A DNA stretch of 64,000 bases from an uncultured Collinsella sp. (GTDB lineage: Bacteria > Actinomycetota > Coriobacteriia > Coriobacteriales > Coriobacteriaceae), in assembly GCA_900541035.1 (NCBI GenBank), contig UQIN01000003.1:66433-130432 (forward strand). The letters run 5' to 3'. Made by a program: the position numbers and the translations under genes. A model generated the notes under the pieces. It made no database searches, was not told where the DNA came from, and worked only from the letters and a program-made list of their open reading frames with translations. This document shows, one piece after another, positions 51,855 through 60,314 of the stretch; the first letter of the stretch is position 1, and every line of letters starts with the position of its first letter.

Positions 51855-53066
51855 ATGCTGTCTGTTGACGAGCAAATGCGTATCATCACCTCGGGCGCCG
51901 CGCAGATCGTTCCCGAGGCCGACCTTCGCAAGAAGCTTGAGAAGGGCGAGCCCCTCAACATCAAGCTCGGCGTCGACCCCACCAGCCCCGACCTGCACCT
52001 GGGCCATGCCGTGCCGCTGCGCAAGATGCGCCAGTTCCAGGACCTGGGCCACAACGTCACCCTTATCATCGGCAACGGCACCGCGCTGATCGGCGATCCC
52101 TCGGGCAAGAACTCCACGCGTCCGCAGCTTTCGCAGGAGCAGATCGAGGCCAACGCCGAGACCTACGTGAGCCAGGCCATGAAGATCCTGGATCCCGAGA
52201 AGACCACCATCGTGCACAACGGTGACTGGATCCTTTCGATGGACCTGGCCGGTCTGCTGCAGGTATGCTCCAAGTTCACCGTCGCCCGCATTCTTGAGCG
52301 CGACGACTTTACTAAGCGCTACCAGTCTCAGACGCCGATCGCCCTGCACGAGTTCCTGTACCCCGTGATGCAGGCCTTCGACTCCGTTCAGATCAAGGCC
52401 GACGTGGAGATGGGCGGCACCGACCAGCTCTTCAACCTGCTCGCTGGTCGCGAGCTCATGGAGAAGATGGGTATGGAGCCGCAGATTGCGCTCACCATGC
52501 CGCTGCTCGAGGGCACCGATGGCGTCCGTAAGATGTCCAAGTCCTACGGTAACTACATCGGCCTGACCGACGCGCCCAAGGATATGTTCGGCAAGACCAT
52601 GTCCATCCCCGACGAGATGATTGGCAAGTACTACCGCCTGGCGAGCTCGCTCACCCCGGCCGAGGTCGACAAGATCGACGCTGCTCTGGCCGACGGCTCT
52701 GCCGATCCCTATGAGCTCAAGCGCGCTCTGGGTCGCGACCTGTGCGACACCTACCACGGCGCCGGTGCCGGCGACGAGGCTCAGGCCGAGTTCGACCGCG
52801 TGTTCAAGGAGGGCCAGCTTGCCGACTTCCCCGAGAAGCATGTCGAGCTGACCGTCAACGACGAGGGCCAGATCTACCTCGCCGGCCTGCTCAAGGACTT
52901 GGGCCTTTCGGCGAGCGCCGGCCAGGCTCGTCGCGATATCGACGGCGGTGGCGTCAAGATTAACGGCAAGGCCGTGGCTCCCAAGAGCTACAACATCGAT
53001 CCCAGCGCCCTCAAACTGGGCGACACCCTCTCCGTAGGCAAGCGCAAGGGCTTCAAGTTGGTCTAA
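51855..53066 (+). CDS. tyrS: Tyrosine-tRNA ligase
   Basis: A 403-residue class I synthetase. ATG 51855 follows AAAAGGAGGAT. HIGH-like HLGHAVPLRKM and KMSKS in VRKMSKSYGNYIGL are intact, as is the C-terminal S4-like domain (GQARRDIDGGGVKINGKAV). It charges tRNA-Tyr. No T-box leader is visible in the 96 bases before it. Confidence 0.97.
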   Translation: MLSVDEQMRIITSGAAQIVPEADLRKKLEKGEPLNIKLGVDPTSPDLHLGHAVPLRKMRQFQDLGHNVTLIIGNGTALIGDPSGKNSTRPQLSQEQIEANAETYVSQAMKILDPEKTTIVHNGDWILSMDLAGLLQVCSKFTVARILERDDFTKRYQSQTPIALHEFLYPVMQAFDSVQIKADVEMGGTDQLFNLLAGRELMEKMGMEPQIALTMPLLEGTDGVRKMSKSYGNYIGLTDAPKDMFGKTMSIPDEMIGKYYRLASSLTPAEVDKIDAALADGSADPYELKRALGRDLCDTYHGAGAGDEAQAEFDRVFKEGQLADFPEKHVELTVNDEGQIYLAGLLKDLGLSASAGQARRDIDGGGVKINGKAVAPKSYNIDPSALKLGDTLSVGKRKGFKLV

Positions 53067-53093
53067 CGAGCGAGTTGACCTCACAAGTGCAAT

Positions 53094-53129
53094 AAGGCCG
53101 CAGCCGGGAATCCCGACTGCGGCCTTTTT
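53094..53129 (+). terminator. Intrinsic terminator after tyrS
   Basis: AAGGCCGCAGCCGGG and CCCGACTGCGGCCTTTTT pair with one mismatch around AAT and end in T5. Confidence 0.93.
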
Positions 53130-53192
53130 GGTTACGACGATCCCATGGGGACGGAGGGATCATTTGGCGGTGCCGTTAAGCGGAGAGGCGTA

Positions 53193-53220
53193 TTGTTGAC
53201 CCATCGTTTGGGCATACAAT
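53193..53220 (+). promoter_or_regulatory. Candidate promoter of ade
   Basis: TTGTTG (53193-53198), 16 bp and TACAAT (53215-53220) would start transcription near 53227, just before a terminator-like hairpin. Confidence 0.5.
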
Positions 53221-53232
53221 GGCTATTGGTTT

Positions 53233-53268
53233 GCTGCGGTGAAGGTCTGTCCGCTCCGCAGCTTTTTT
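53233..53268 (+). terminator. Terminator-like hairpin in the ade leader
   Basis: GCTGCGG (53233-53239) pairs with CCGCAGC (53256-53262), followed at once by T6 and, 20 bases later, the ade start. Its place between promoter and gene suggests attenuation. Confidence 0.6.
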
Positions 53269-53288
53269 CTACGGTTAAAGGAGTATGT

Positions 53289-55109
53289 ATGTCCGTTGAG
53301 GTCATGAGGTCTGTGATCGAGGCCGCCGAGGGGCGCGTGCCCGTCGACACGCTGTTTACCAATGCGCAGATTGTCGACGTGTATGGCCAGCGTGTGGCGC
53401 CCGGTAGCGTTGCTGTCAAGGACGGTGTAATCGTCGGCGTGCTCTACGATGGTCGCGACGATGCCGCTGGCACCTACGAGGCAACTGAGGTCATCGACTG
53501 CCAGGGTCGCTATCTCGCTCCCGGTTTTATTGACGGGCATCTGCATATCGAGTCTTCGAACATCCGTCCCGCCGAGTATGCTCGCATGGCCGCGACGCGC
53601 GGTACTACCACCGCCATTGCCGACAGCCACGAGATTGCCAATGTTGCCGGTCTCGACGGCTTGCGCTTTATGATCGAGGATGGTCGCCGCGCGCCCATCT
53701 CCATCAAGTACATGATGCCTTCGTGCGTGCCCGCGCTGCCCGACGAGCAGGCCGGTGCCGTTATTTCGGCTGCCGATATGCAGGCGTTTTTTGCCGAGCA
53801 TCCAGGCGATGTCTTTGGTCTGGGCGAAATGATGAACCTGCCGGGCGTCTTTATGGCCGACCCCGAGACCTGTGCTCGCATCGATGCTGCCAACCAGACG
53901 CCGTCCAAGCAGGTTGACGGCCACGCGCCGCTCGTTGCCGGTAAGGACCTCAATGCCTATGCCGCAGCGGGCATTATCGCCGACCACGAGTCGACGATTC
54001 CCGAGGAGGCACTCGACAAGCTATCTCGCGGCATGTATGTGATGCTGCGTGAAGGCACGTGCAGCCATGACCTGGCCAATCTATCGCCGATGCTGCTGGA
54101 GAATCCCGCGCGCGCCCGCCGCTGCTGCTTTGCGACCGACGACCGCGCTCCCTCCGATGCTCTTTCGACCGGCATGATCGACAATGCCTGCCGCGTGGCC
54201 ATCGAGGTCGGCGTCGACCCGGTGGTCGCCATCTCCATGGCGTCCCTTTCCACGGCTGAGGCATTTGGCCTGGACCACGGCTGCCGCGACCCGCACGAGC
54301 TCCGCGGCGCAATCGCCCCGGGCAAGCGCGCCGACCTGCTGTTGCTTGATGACCTGACGTTTGCCAAGGCTCCGCATCGCGTATATGCCGCCGGTGCTCT
54401 GGTGGCGCAGGATGGCACCTTTGTGGGCGAGGTCGCACCCGAGACGGCCGATGTCGCCTCTCTTGCCGATGAGCTGCGTGCTTCCGTTAAGCTGCCGAAG
54501 CTTTCGCTCGACGTATTCGATTATGCCTTTAAGCCGGGCGAGGCCGTTATCGATGTCATCCCGGGTATGGCTATCACGGGTATGGCCCGCCCCGAGAGCG
54601 CCGAGGACTTGCGTCGCATTATGCTTATCGAGCGCCATGGCCGCGGCGTGTCGCTGCAGGCCGAGGGCGTCGACGGCGACGGCCCCGCTGGCCTGGGCCT
54701 GGTTGGCAAGCATATCGGTCGCGGCTGGGTGCGTGGCTTTACCATCACCGGTGGTGCCATTGCCTCCACGATCGGCCACGACTCGCACAACGTGTGCGTG
54801 GTGGGCGACAACGCCGCCGATATGATGGCTGCCGTTGAGGCCGTGGGCCAGGGCGGCCACGTGCTGGTGCGCAACGGCGAGGTTGTGGCGCGCATTCCGC
54901 TGGCGCTCGGTGGCCTGATGAGCGAGGGCACGGCCGAGGACGTTGCCGCGCAGCACGATGACTTTATGGTCAAGGCGCGCGCCATGGGTATTGAGCCGCC
55001 GCTCGACCCCATCATGGGCATCATCTTCCTGCCCCTGCCGGTCATCCCGACGCTCCGCATCCGCCCCGAGGGCATGTTCGACGTTACAACCTTCACCTAC
55101 GCCGACTAG
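53289..55109 (+). CDS. ade: Adenine deaminase
   Basis: A 606-residue amidohydrolase that converts adenine to hypoxanthine and ammonia. ATG 53289 follows AAAGGAG. The metal motif APGFIDGHLHIESS, ADSHEIANVAG, a CCFATDDRAPSD catalytic loop and the C-terminal GLVGKHIGRGWVRGFTITGG, TIGHDSHNVCVVGDN domain are typical. It could feed adenine to the purine island at 2-34 kb. Its leader contains a terminator-like hairpin. The stop codon TAG is the first three bases of a 42-base repeat. Confidence 0.94.
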   Translation: MSVEVMRSVIEAAEGRVPVDTLFTNAQIVDVYGQRVAPGSVAVKDGVIVGVLYDGRDDAAGTYEATEVIDCQGRYLAPGFIDGHLHIESSNIRPAEYARMAATRGTTTAIADSHEIANVAGLDGLRFMIEDGRRAPISIKYMMPSCVPALPDEQAGAVISAADMQAFFAEHPGDVFGLGEMMNLPGVFMADPETCARIDAANQTPSKQVDGHAPLVAGKDLNAYAAAGIIADHESTIPEEALDKLSRGMYVMLREGTCSHDLANLSPMLLENPARARRCCFATDDRAPSDALSTGMIDNACRVAIEVGVDPVVAISMASLSTAEAFGLDHGCRDPHELRGAIAPGKRADLLLLDDLTFAKAPHRVYAAGALVAQDGTFVGEVAPETADVASLADELRASVKLPKLSLDVFDYAFKPGEAVIDVIPGMAITGMARPESAEDLRRIMLIERHGRGVSLQAEGVDGDGPAGLGLVGKHIGRGWVRGFTITGGAIASTIGHDSHNVCVVGDNAADMMAAVEAVGQGGHVLVRNGEVVARIPLALGGLMSEGTAEDVAAQHDDFMVKARAMGIEPPLDPIMGIIFLPLPVIPTLRIRPEGMFDVTTFTYAD

Positions 55110-55148
55110 TCATCGGGGACGTTCTTAAACGACTAGTCATTGGGGACG
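55107..55148 (+). repeat. Left copy of 42-bp inverted repeat around HAD gene
   Basis: Starts with the ade stop codon. It matches the complement of 56179-56220 at 39 of 42 bases and contains two copies of ACTAGTCA / TAGTCAT around GGGGACGTTCTTAAACG. Confidence 0.92.
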
Positions 55149-55248
55149 CTCTTTGGCGGGCTGCCTGACGCCGCGACCGTAGGGCCTCTGGCATGTGTGA
55201 GCTATTTGCCAGGTCCTTGTAACGTTTACGCCCGCGGAGTCTTATTTG

Positions 55249-55310
55249 AGCTCCCTTTGGGTACGTTGGAATCGGATACGCGTTCGATTCCAACAAGCCC
55301 GAAGGGAGCT
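55249..55310 (+). promoter_or_regulatory. Long hairpin that includes the HAD gene ribosome site
   Basis: AGCTCCCTTTGGG pairs with CCCGAAGGGAGCT (one G-U pair), then after a 3-nt internal loop GTTGGAATCG pairs with CGATTCCAAC. The right arm holds the GAAGGGAG ribosome-binding site 6 bases before ATG 55316, so folding would block translation; TTTTCT after it also resembles a terminator. Confidence 0.7.
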
Positions 55311-55315
55311 TTTCT

Positions 55316-56110
55316 ATGTTTAAACTGATTGCATCCGATATGGACGGCACACTGCTTGACGAAAACGGCCAGGTGCCTCCCGAGACCTACGAACTGATTC
55401 TGGCGCTACACGAGCATGGTGTGCATTTCGCTGCATCGTCAGGTCGTCGCTACGATCGCCTGTGCGAGTTCTTTGCGCCCGTTCGCGACAAGATGGACTT
55501 TGTCGCCGCTAACGGCGCCCAGGTCTACGCCGACGGTAAGATGGTAGACCGTGAGGTGTATTCCCACCTGGCGATTCGAAGGCTCGCCCAAGCCGTCAGG
55601 ACGTTTCCCAATCTGCATCTTGCGCTCTTTGACCGAACCAAGTCCTTCCTGCTCGATGACGAGTGCAAGTTCGTGCGTGAGGTCGATAAGGACCTTCCCA
55701 ATGCCGAGCGCATTTGGGAGCTGCCCGATCCCAGCGTAAATATCATCAAAGCGAGTATCTTTTGCGACGACAGTGCGGTTATGGACAGCGCGTACGTGCT
55801 ACAGCGCGAACTTGGTCAGCTCTTTACTTTTGCGCCTTCGGGCAACGCGTGGATCGATGCCATGCAGCCTGGTGTGTCGAAGGCCTCGGGTATCGCGCAG
55901 CTCGCGGAGCATTACGGCATTGGTCGCGACGAGGTCATGGCGTTTGGCGACTCGATGAACGACTACGAGATCATTCGCTTTGTCGGCACGGGCTGCGCGA
56001 TGGAAAACGCGCGCCCCGCGCTCAAGGCGGTGGCCGATCGTGTGGTGGGTTGTAACCGCGACCACGCCGTCCAGCAGGAGCTCCGTCGCGTGCTGGAGAG
56101 TCTCTCCTAA
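55316..56110 (+). CDS. HAD superfamily Cof-type phosphatase, first copy
   Basis: A 264-residue HAD hydrolase of subfamily IIB. Motif I is ASDMDGTLLDENGQV (Asp nucleophile about residue 9), motif III/IV GDSMNDYEIIRF. Such enzymes dephosphorylate sugar phosphates, FMN or PLP; the substrate is not readable. The gene is enclosed by 42-bp inverted repeats and has a long leader hairpin over its ribosome site. The HAD gene next door (56218-57060) belongs to the same subfamily but is on the other strand. Confidence 0.9.
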   Translation: MFKLIASDMDGTLLDENGQVPPETYELILALHEHGVHFAASSGRRYDRLCEFFAPVRDKMDFVAANGAQVYADGKMVDREVYSHLAIRRLAQAVRTFPNLHLALFDRTKSFLLDDECKFVREVDKDLPNAERIWELPDPSVNIIKASIFCDDSAVMDSAYVLQRELGQLFTFAPSGNAWIDAMQPGVSKASGIAQLAEHYGIGRDEVMAFGDSMNDYEIIRFVGTGCAMENARPALKAVADRVVGCNRDHAVQQELRRVLESLS

Positions 56111-56178
56111 TCCGGCAGATGGGGACGTTCCTTTTCTGCCGACAGTGGGGGACAGTCCTTGCGGCTTTTTGCGAAGAG
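56111..56178. other. Short intergenic stretch with two hairpins
   Basis: CGGCAGA...TCTGCCG and GGGGACA...TGTCCCC pairs lie between the HAD gene and the right inverted repeat. Both contain the GGGGAC core seen in the repeat, so they are probably relatives of it. Confidence 0.55.
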
Positions 56179-56220
56179 TGTCCCCAGTGACTAGTCGTTT
56201 AAGAACGTCCCCAATGACTA
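56179..56220 (-). repeat. Right copy of 42-bp inverted repeat around HAD gene
   Basis: Read on the minus strand it begins with the stop codon TAG of the convergent HAD gene and matches 55107-55148 at 39 of 42 bases. Confidence 0.92.
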
Positions 56221-57060
56221 GGCGAGGGCGTCCATGATGGTGCGGGCGACGCCGTCGTGGTCGTTGTCGTATTCGGTGATGGCGTCGGCGGCCTCGCGAT
56301 CTTCGGGCTCGGCGTTGATCATGGCCATGCCATGGCCCGCTGCCTGCAGCATGGGGATGTCGTTGATGTTGTCACCGAACGCCCAGGCGTCGGCGAGACG
56401 CTCGCCCAGGTGCTCGCATAGCCACGTGAGGGCCGTTCCCTTGGTGGCGCCCTCGCCCATGACCTCGATATTCATGGCGTACGAACGCGTGACCTCAATG
56501 CCTCCGAGCGTGTCGAGCTCCGCCGCGATGGCGTCGCGATCGGCCGGGTCGTGCCAGTACATGGCGATGCGTTCGAGCGTCTCGACCTCGTCGATCTTGC
56601 TGTCGATATCCATGTCGATCGGTGTTCGTGTGCGCTTGAGCGAAGCTGCGATGTGGGGGTCGCCGCCGCAGAACTCATCCAGGCGCGTGTAGAGCGAGCG
56701 GGGGAGGAAGCACTGCCCGTCCGCGAAGATATCGAAGGTCACATCGTGGCCGGCGGCGATGCGGCGGATGCGATGGGCAATGCCGCAATCGAGCGGTCGG
56801 CTCAAGATGCGCGTGGCGCGCGAGGCGTCGGTGGGCACATCGTCGTCGAGCTGCCAGACGCTGGCGCCATTGGCGCAGACGGCATAGTGCACGGCGGGAT
56901 GGGCGAGGATGGGCTCAAAGATGCCCGACAGCGGACGTCCCGTGCAGGGCACAAATTCAATCCCGCGTCGAGCGAGCTCGTCGAGCATCGCCCAGGTGGC
57001 ATCGCTCATCTGCTTATCGCTCGTCAACAGCGTTCCATCCATATCGGAAAACACAATCAT
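56218..57060 (-). CDS. HAD superfamily Cof-type phosphatase, second copy
   Basis: A 280-residue HAD-IIB protein; ATG 57060 follows AAAGGGCTGC. Motif I FSDMDGTLLTSDKQMS, motif II region PCTGRPLSG and motif IV AFGDNINDIPMLQAAGHGMA are intact. Substrate unknown. It lies downstream of citrate synthase on the same strand, separated from it by a terminator. Confidence 0.9.
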   Translation of the reverse strand: MIVFSDMDGTLLTSDKQMSDATWAMLDELARRGIEFVPCTGRPLSGIFEPILAHPAVHYAVCANGASVWQLDDDVPTDASRATRILSRPLDCGIAHRIRRIAAGHDVTFDIFADGQCFLPRSLYTRLDEFCGGDPHIAASLKRTRTPIDMDIDSKIDEVETLERIAMYWHDPADRDAIAAELDTLGGIEVTRSYAMNIEVMGEGATKGTALTWLCEHLGERLADAWAFGDNINDIPMLQAAGHGMAMINAEPEDREAADAITEYDNDHDGVARTIMDALA

Positions 57061-57085
57061 TTGATGCAGCCCTTTCTGCTGGCAT

Positions 57086-57123
57086 AAAAAGCGTGGCCGA
57101 GGGCGGTGATGCCCTGGCCACGC
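57086..57123 (-). terminator. Intrinsic terminator after citrate synthase
   Basis: GCGTGGCC / GGCCACGC with an inner AGGGC / GCCCT stem; on the minus strand it runs into T5, fitting the citrate synthase gene that stops at 57148. Confidence 0.88.
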
Positions 57124-57147
57124 TCGGGTTCTATAACGGTCCGCGTC

Positions 57148-58566
57148 CTAGCGGTCGGCGAGCGGCTTGTATTCCAGCGGCTCGATCACCGGACGGTATG
57201 CCGGGCGGATGATGCGATGCGCGCAGAAGAGCTCTTCCATGCGGTGTGCCGACCAGCCGGCCATGCGGGCGACGGCGAAAAGCGGCGTAAAAAGCGTCTC
57301 GGGCACGCCGAGCATCTTGTAGATAAAGCCTGTGTACAGGTCGATGTTGGCGCAGATAGGCTTGGTCATGCCGTGGTCGCGCATCACCTGCGGTGCCAGG
57401 CGCTCGATGCGCTCGATGAGTGCGAACTCTTCGCCCAAGTCCTTCTTGGCTGCCAGTGAGCGCGCGTAACGGCGGCAGACCTCGGCGCGCGGGTCGCTGA
57501 GCGTATAGACGGCGTGGCCCATGCCGTAGATGAGGCCCGTGCCGTCGAAGGCCTGCTTGTCGAGGATCTTGCCCAGGTAGGCCGCGACCTCGTCCTCGTC
57601 CTCCCAGTTGGAGACATGCGCGCGGATGTCCTCGTGCATAGACACGACCTTGGCATTGGCACCGCCGTGGCGCGGGCCCTTGAGCGAGCCGATAGCCGCG
57701 GCGTAGGCGGAATACGGGTCGGTGGCCGAAGACGACAGCACGCGGCAAGCGAAGGTGGAGTTGTTGCCGCCGCCGTGCTCGGCATGCAGCATGAGCATAA
57801 CGTCGAGCAGCATCGCCTCATCGCGGGTGAACGCCATGCCGCCGCGCAGGACCTGTAGGATGGTCTCGGCGGTGGAGAGACCGGGCGTGGGGTGCGGCAC
57901 GTGAACCTCGGAGCCGCGAAGCTTGGCGACCGAGGCCATGTGTGCGAAGGCGGCAATGCGCGGGAGACGTGCGAGCATGGAAATGGCGACGTCGATTTCG
58001 TGCTCGGGCGTGATCACGTCTGGTTCGGCATCGAAGGCGTAGAGCAGCAGCACGGCGCGCTGGAGCACGTTCATGATGCTCGACGACACCGTGGTCATAG
58101 GGAACTCTTTAACGTACTCGTCGCTTAGATGTCTAAAGGCGCCCAGGCGCTCGCAAAAGCCGTCGAGCTCTTCCTTGTTGGGCAGCGAACCCGTGATAAG
58201 CAGATAGGCGACTTCCTCGTAGCCGTAGCGATTCTCGGCCTGGGCATTGTTGACCAGATCCTCGATGCTGTAGCCGCGAAGCGTGAGCTTGCCCTGATCG
58301 GGCACGACCTTTCCGTCGACCTTGTTGTAGCCGTGCACATCCGAGATACGAGTGAGGCCCGCGACCACGCCCGAGCCGTCGGCATTGCGCAGGCCGCGCT
58401 TGACATTGTGCTCTTCGAACAAGCCCTCGTCATAAGGGTCGGTCGGCAGGCCGTGGTAGAGGCTTTCGCTTTCAGACGAAATCTGGCGGCTTGCTTCGTA
58501 ATCCAGAACCAGTCGGCTCAAGTGGTCATCGAAGCGGTAATAGATTTTCTTGGCGTCGTAGGCCAT
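57148..58566 (-). CDS. Citrate synthase
   Basis: A 472-residue citrate/2-methylcitrate synthase; ATG 58566 follows GAGAGGAGC. The catalytic His residues lie in LHAEHGGGNNSTFACRVL and YGMGHAVYTLSDPRAE, and the Asp region is NIDLYTGFIYKMLGV. An N-terminal segment of about 70 residues before the catalytic core is longer than in the short bacterial enzymes. It condenses acetyl-CoA with oxaloacetate, here probably for glutamate supply in a fermentative cell. The ACT protein gene is 77 bases upstream on the same strand. Confidence 0.92.
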   Translation of the reverse strand: MAYDAKKIYYRFDDHLSRLVLDYEASRQISSESESLYHGLPTDPYDEGLFEEHNVKRGLRNADGSGVVAGLTRISDVHGYNKVDGKVVPDQGKLTLRGYSIEDLVNNAQAENRYGYEEVAYLLITGSLPNKEELDGFCERLGAFRHLSDEYVKEFPMTTVSSSIMNVLQRAVLLLYAFDAEPDVITPEHEIDVAISMLARLPRIAAFAHMASVAKLRGSEVHVPHPTPGLSTAETILQVLRGGMAFTRDEAMLLDVMLMLHAEHGGGNNSTFACRVLSSSATDPYSAYAAAIGSLKGPRHGGANAKVVSMHEDIRAHVSNWEDEDEVAAYLGKILDKQAFDGTGLIYGMGHAVYTLSDPRAEVCRRYARSLAAKKDLGEEFALIERIERLAPQVMRDHGMTKPICANIDLYTGFIYKMLGVPETLFTPLFAVARMAGWSAHRMEELFCAHRIIRPAYRPVIEPLEYKPLADR

Positions 58567-58643
58567 GCGCGCTCCTCTCCGGGCCGCATCGGGGTGGCTT
58601 GCATGGGCATGCGCGTGTCAGGCAATCCCCGGCGGCTTGTTCG

Positions 58644-58931
58644 CTACAGGCGGTACATAAAGTTAAAGACGTCCTCGCGCTGGATGGACACGTTGACGCC
58701 CGAAAGCTCGCCGGCCTCGGCCAGGGCCTTCTGCAGCTCGGCGAAGTCGAGCTTGGACTCGGCGGTGTCGGCCAGCATGGTCATGGTGAAGATGTCCTCG
58801 ATAATGGACTGCGTGATGTCGCGGATGTCGACGTTGGCCTCGCCCAGAACACGGGTGACGCCGGCGACGATACCGGGGCGGTTCTTGCCAAGGACGGTGA
58901 TGACGATACGGGAGGACGAGATCTCGGCCAT
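58644..58931 (-). CDS. ACT domain protein (UPF0237 type)
   Basis: A 95-residue single-domain protein. ATG 58931 follows GAAAGGG. It opens RIVITVLGKNRPGIVAGVTR, the standard ACT ligand-binding start, and ends REDVFNFMYRL. Such proteins are thought to sense amino acids or formyl groups; in many bacteria they neighbour a UPF0210 gene, which is absent here. It may be co-transcribed with citrate synthase. Confidence 0.9.
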   Translation of the reverse strand: MAEISSSRIVITVLGKNRPGIVAGVTRVLGEANVDIRDITQSIIEDIFTMTMLADTAESKLDFAELQKALAEAGELSGVNVSIQREDVFNFMYRL

Positions 58932-59327
58932 GGGAAACCCTTTCGCGTGATTGCGGCGCGCGCGGGGCGCTCCGCTACGGTACAGTGTTCATCATTGTAC
59001 CTGTCTGGCGCAAAAAAGGCGCGCTCGCTGCGGCGTTACATGCCTGCAACATGAGCGTAAGGGGGAAGGCCGTACGGGGAAGAGCCGTCTGGCGCGTGTC
59101 CGGCTCGTGTTGGGTTGATTTCCGATCTCAGCCGAACACATTGAGCGGACAGGCCGTTCCCGCAGTCAGCCGAACGCCTCCGACGGCTGATTCCGAACTG
59201 GAAGCGGAGGGCATCCCCGCCCTTCGGTAGGGGATACCGCTCCGCGGCGCATGCCGCGGGCGGCGCCCCTATCGGACCACCGTGACCTCAGTTGGGATGG
59301 GCCCAGCACTGCCGCGTACTCGGTGAG
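58932..59327. other. Intergenic stretch beside integrase scar
   Basis: About 400 bases with no gene recognised. Short hairpins occur (ATCCCC/GGGGAT near 59210-59234; CCGCGGC/GCCGCGG near 59241-59259). No tRNA or clear attachment-site duplication was found. Confidence 0.5.
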
Positions 59328-60053
59328 CTAGAGCCAACTGTTCGTCTTCACGTCGCGTATGGCGATATTTCGGTCGTCCGGCTCGGTGATGCCGTAGCCG
59401 AACGCCTGGAGCGTCTCGATGGACTCCTGGATCCTCTGTTGGAACATGGGACCCGGATCGACCCTCGGCCCGAGGTGCCCGCGCCAAAGGCACGACGTGG
59501 CGCGCAGCATGTTATGGATTTTGGAGATGGGCTCGATGTCGGCGTAGACGTTGAGCGTCGCCATGGCGTCCTTGTGGCCGAGGATCGATTGGAGCGCCTT
59601 GATATCGCCGCCTTGGCGGATCCACTGCGTTGCGAACGTGTGGCGAAGGCCGTGGAACGTGATCAGCTCGTCGTTGGTGCCCATGAGGCCGTTGGTCTCC
59701 GAGAACGTCTTGAACGCCCTGCGGATATAGCTTGTCGTCGCGAAGGTCGCGCCCGGCTCCGACAGGATGTAGCAGTCCCCGATCTCGACCGCCCCGGTAA
59801 GGCCGCGCAAGCGCAGCTTTCCGCAGTCGATCTCGTGGGTCTCCTTCAGGAAGGGGAGTAGGCCGACCGGGTCGATGGGGATACCCCTGGCGTCATGAGT
59901 CTTGGTGTCCTTGATGAACGAACCCATTCCCTTCGCGTACGCCACCGAGTGTCTGATCGAGATCAGGCCCGTCTCGAAATCCACATCGCACCACCGAAGG
60001 CCGCAGACCTCGCCGATTCGCATCCCCGTGTGCAGGGCGAGTACGACCGCCCT
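59328..60053 (-). pseudogene. Tyrosine recombinase (phage-type integrase), 3' fragment
   Basis: Only the catalytic domain remains, about 240 codons. The Arg of TGMRIGEVCGLRW, the HxxR box FHGLRHTFATQW, a His in LGHKDAMATLNVYAD and its Tyr nucleophile are all kept. The N-terminal arm- and core-binding domains and a start codon are gone: the frame begins directly after the stop codon of the XRE gene, in the same reading frame. It is a scar of an integrated element, the rest of which has been lost or replaced. An internal ATG at 60023 lacks a ribosome site. Confidence 0.82.
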
Positions 60054-60305
60054 CTAATCCTCGGCGGACCAATCGAGTCCGAACTCCTTTCGGGCATCCT
60101 CCTCGCTCATGACTTCGAGAAGGTCTCCGGGTTGGCAACGAAGGGCGAGGCATAGCTGCTCGAGTGTGTTGAAGCGAATGCCGCGAATATGCCCTTTTTT
60201 AATACGGGACAGGTTCACGGGCGTGGTTCCAATCCTTTCGGCAAGTTCGTTCGAGGAAATCTTTCGCTCGGCCATGATCTTGTCGAGGCGAACAATTACG
60301 GGCAT
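60054..60305 (-). CDS. XRE family regulator (YozG type)
   Basis: An 83-residue HTH protein, VRLDKIMAERKISSNELAER then IGTTPVNLSRIKKGHIRGIR and LRCQPGDLLEV, typical of the small Cro/C1-type regulators paired with DUF2975 membrane proteins. It follows the membrane protein gene by 9 bases on the same strand, so they are one operon. It probably binds the palindrome at 60866-60882 and controls its own operon. Confidence 0.9.
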   Translation of the reverse strand: MPVIVRLDKIMAERKISSNELAERIGTTPVNLSRIKKGHIRGIRFNTLEQLCLALRCQPGDLLEVMSEEDARKEFGLDWSAED

Positions 60306-60314
60306 GGCGTTTCC

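Noticed and set aside
53145..53288. Purine riboswitch before ade
   Set aside because: The leader after the likely promoter is about 60 bases with a single stem; no three-way aptamer is visible.
58985..59230. 81-codon open frame beside the integrase fragment
   Set aside because: No ribosome site, low-quality composition and no similarity to any family I recognise.
58932..59327. tRNA gene as attachment site for the integrase
   Set aside because: No cloverleaf or TTCGA arm could be built in the stretch next to the integrase fragment.
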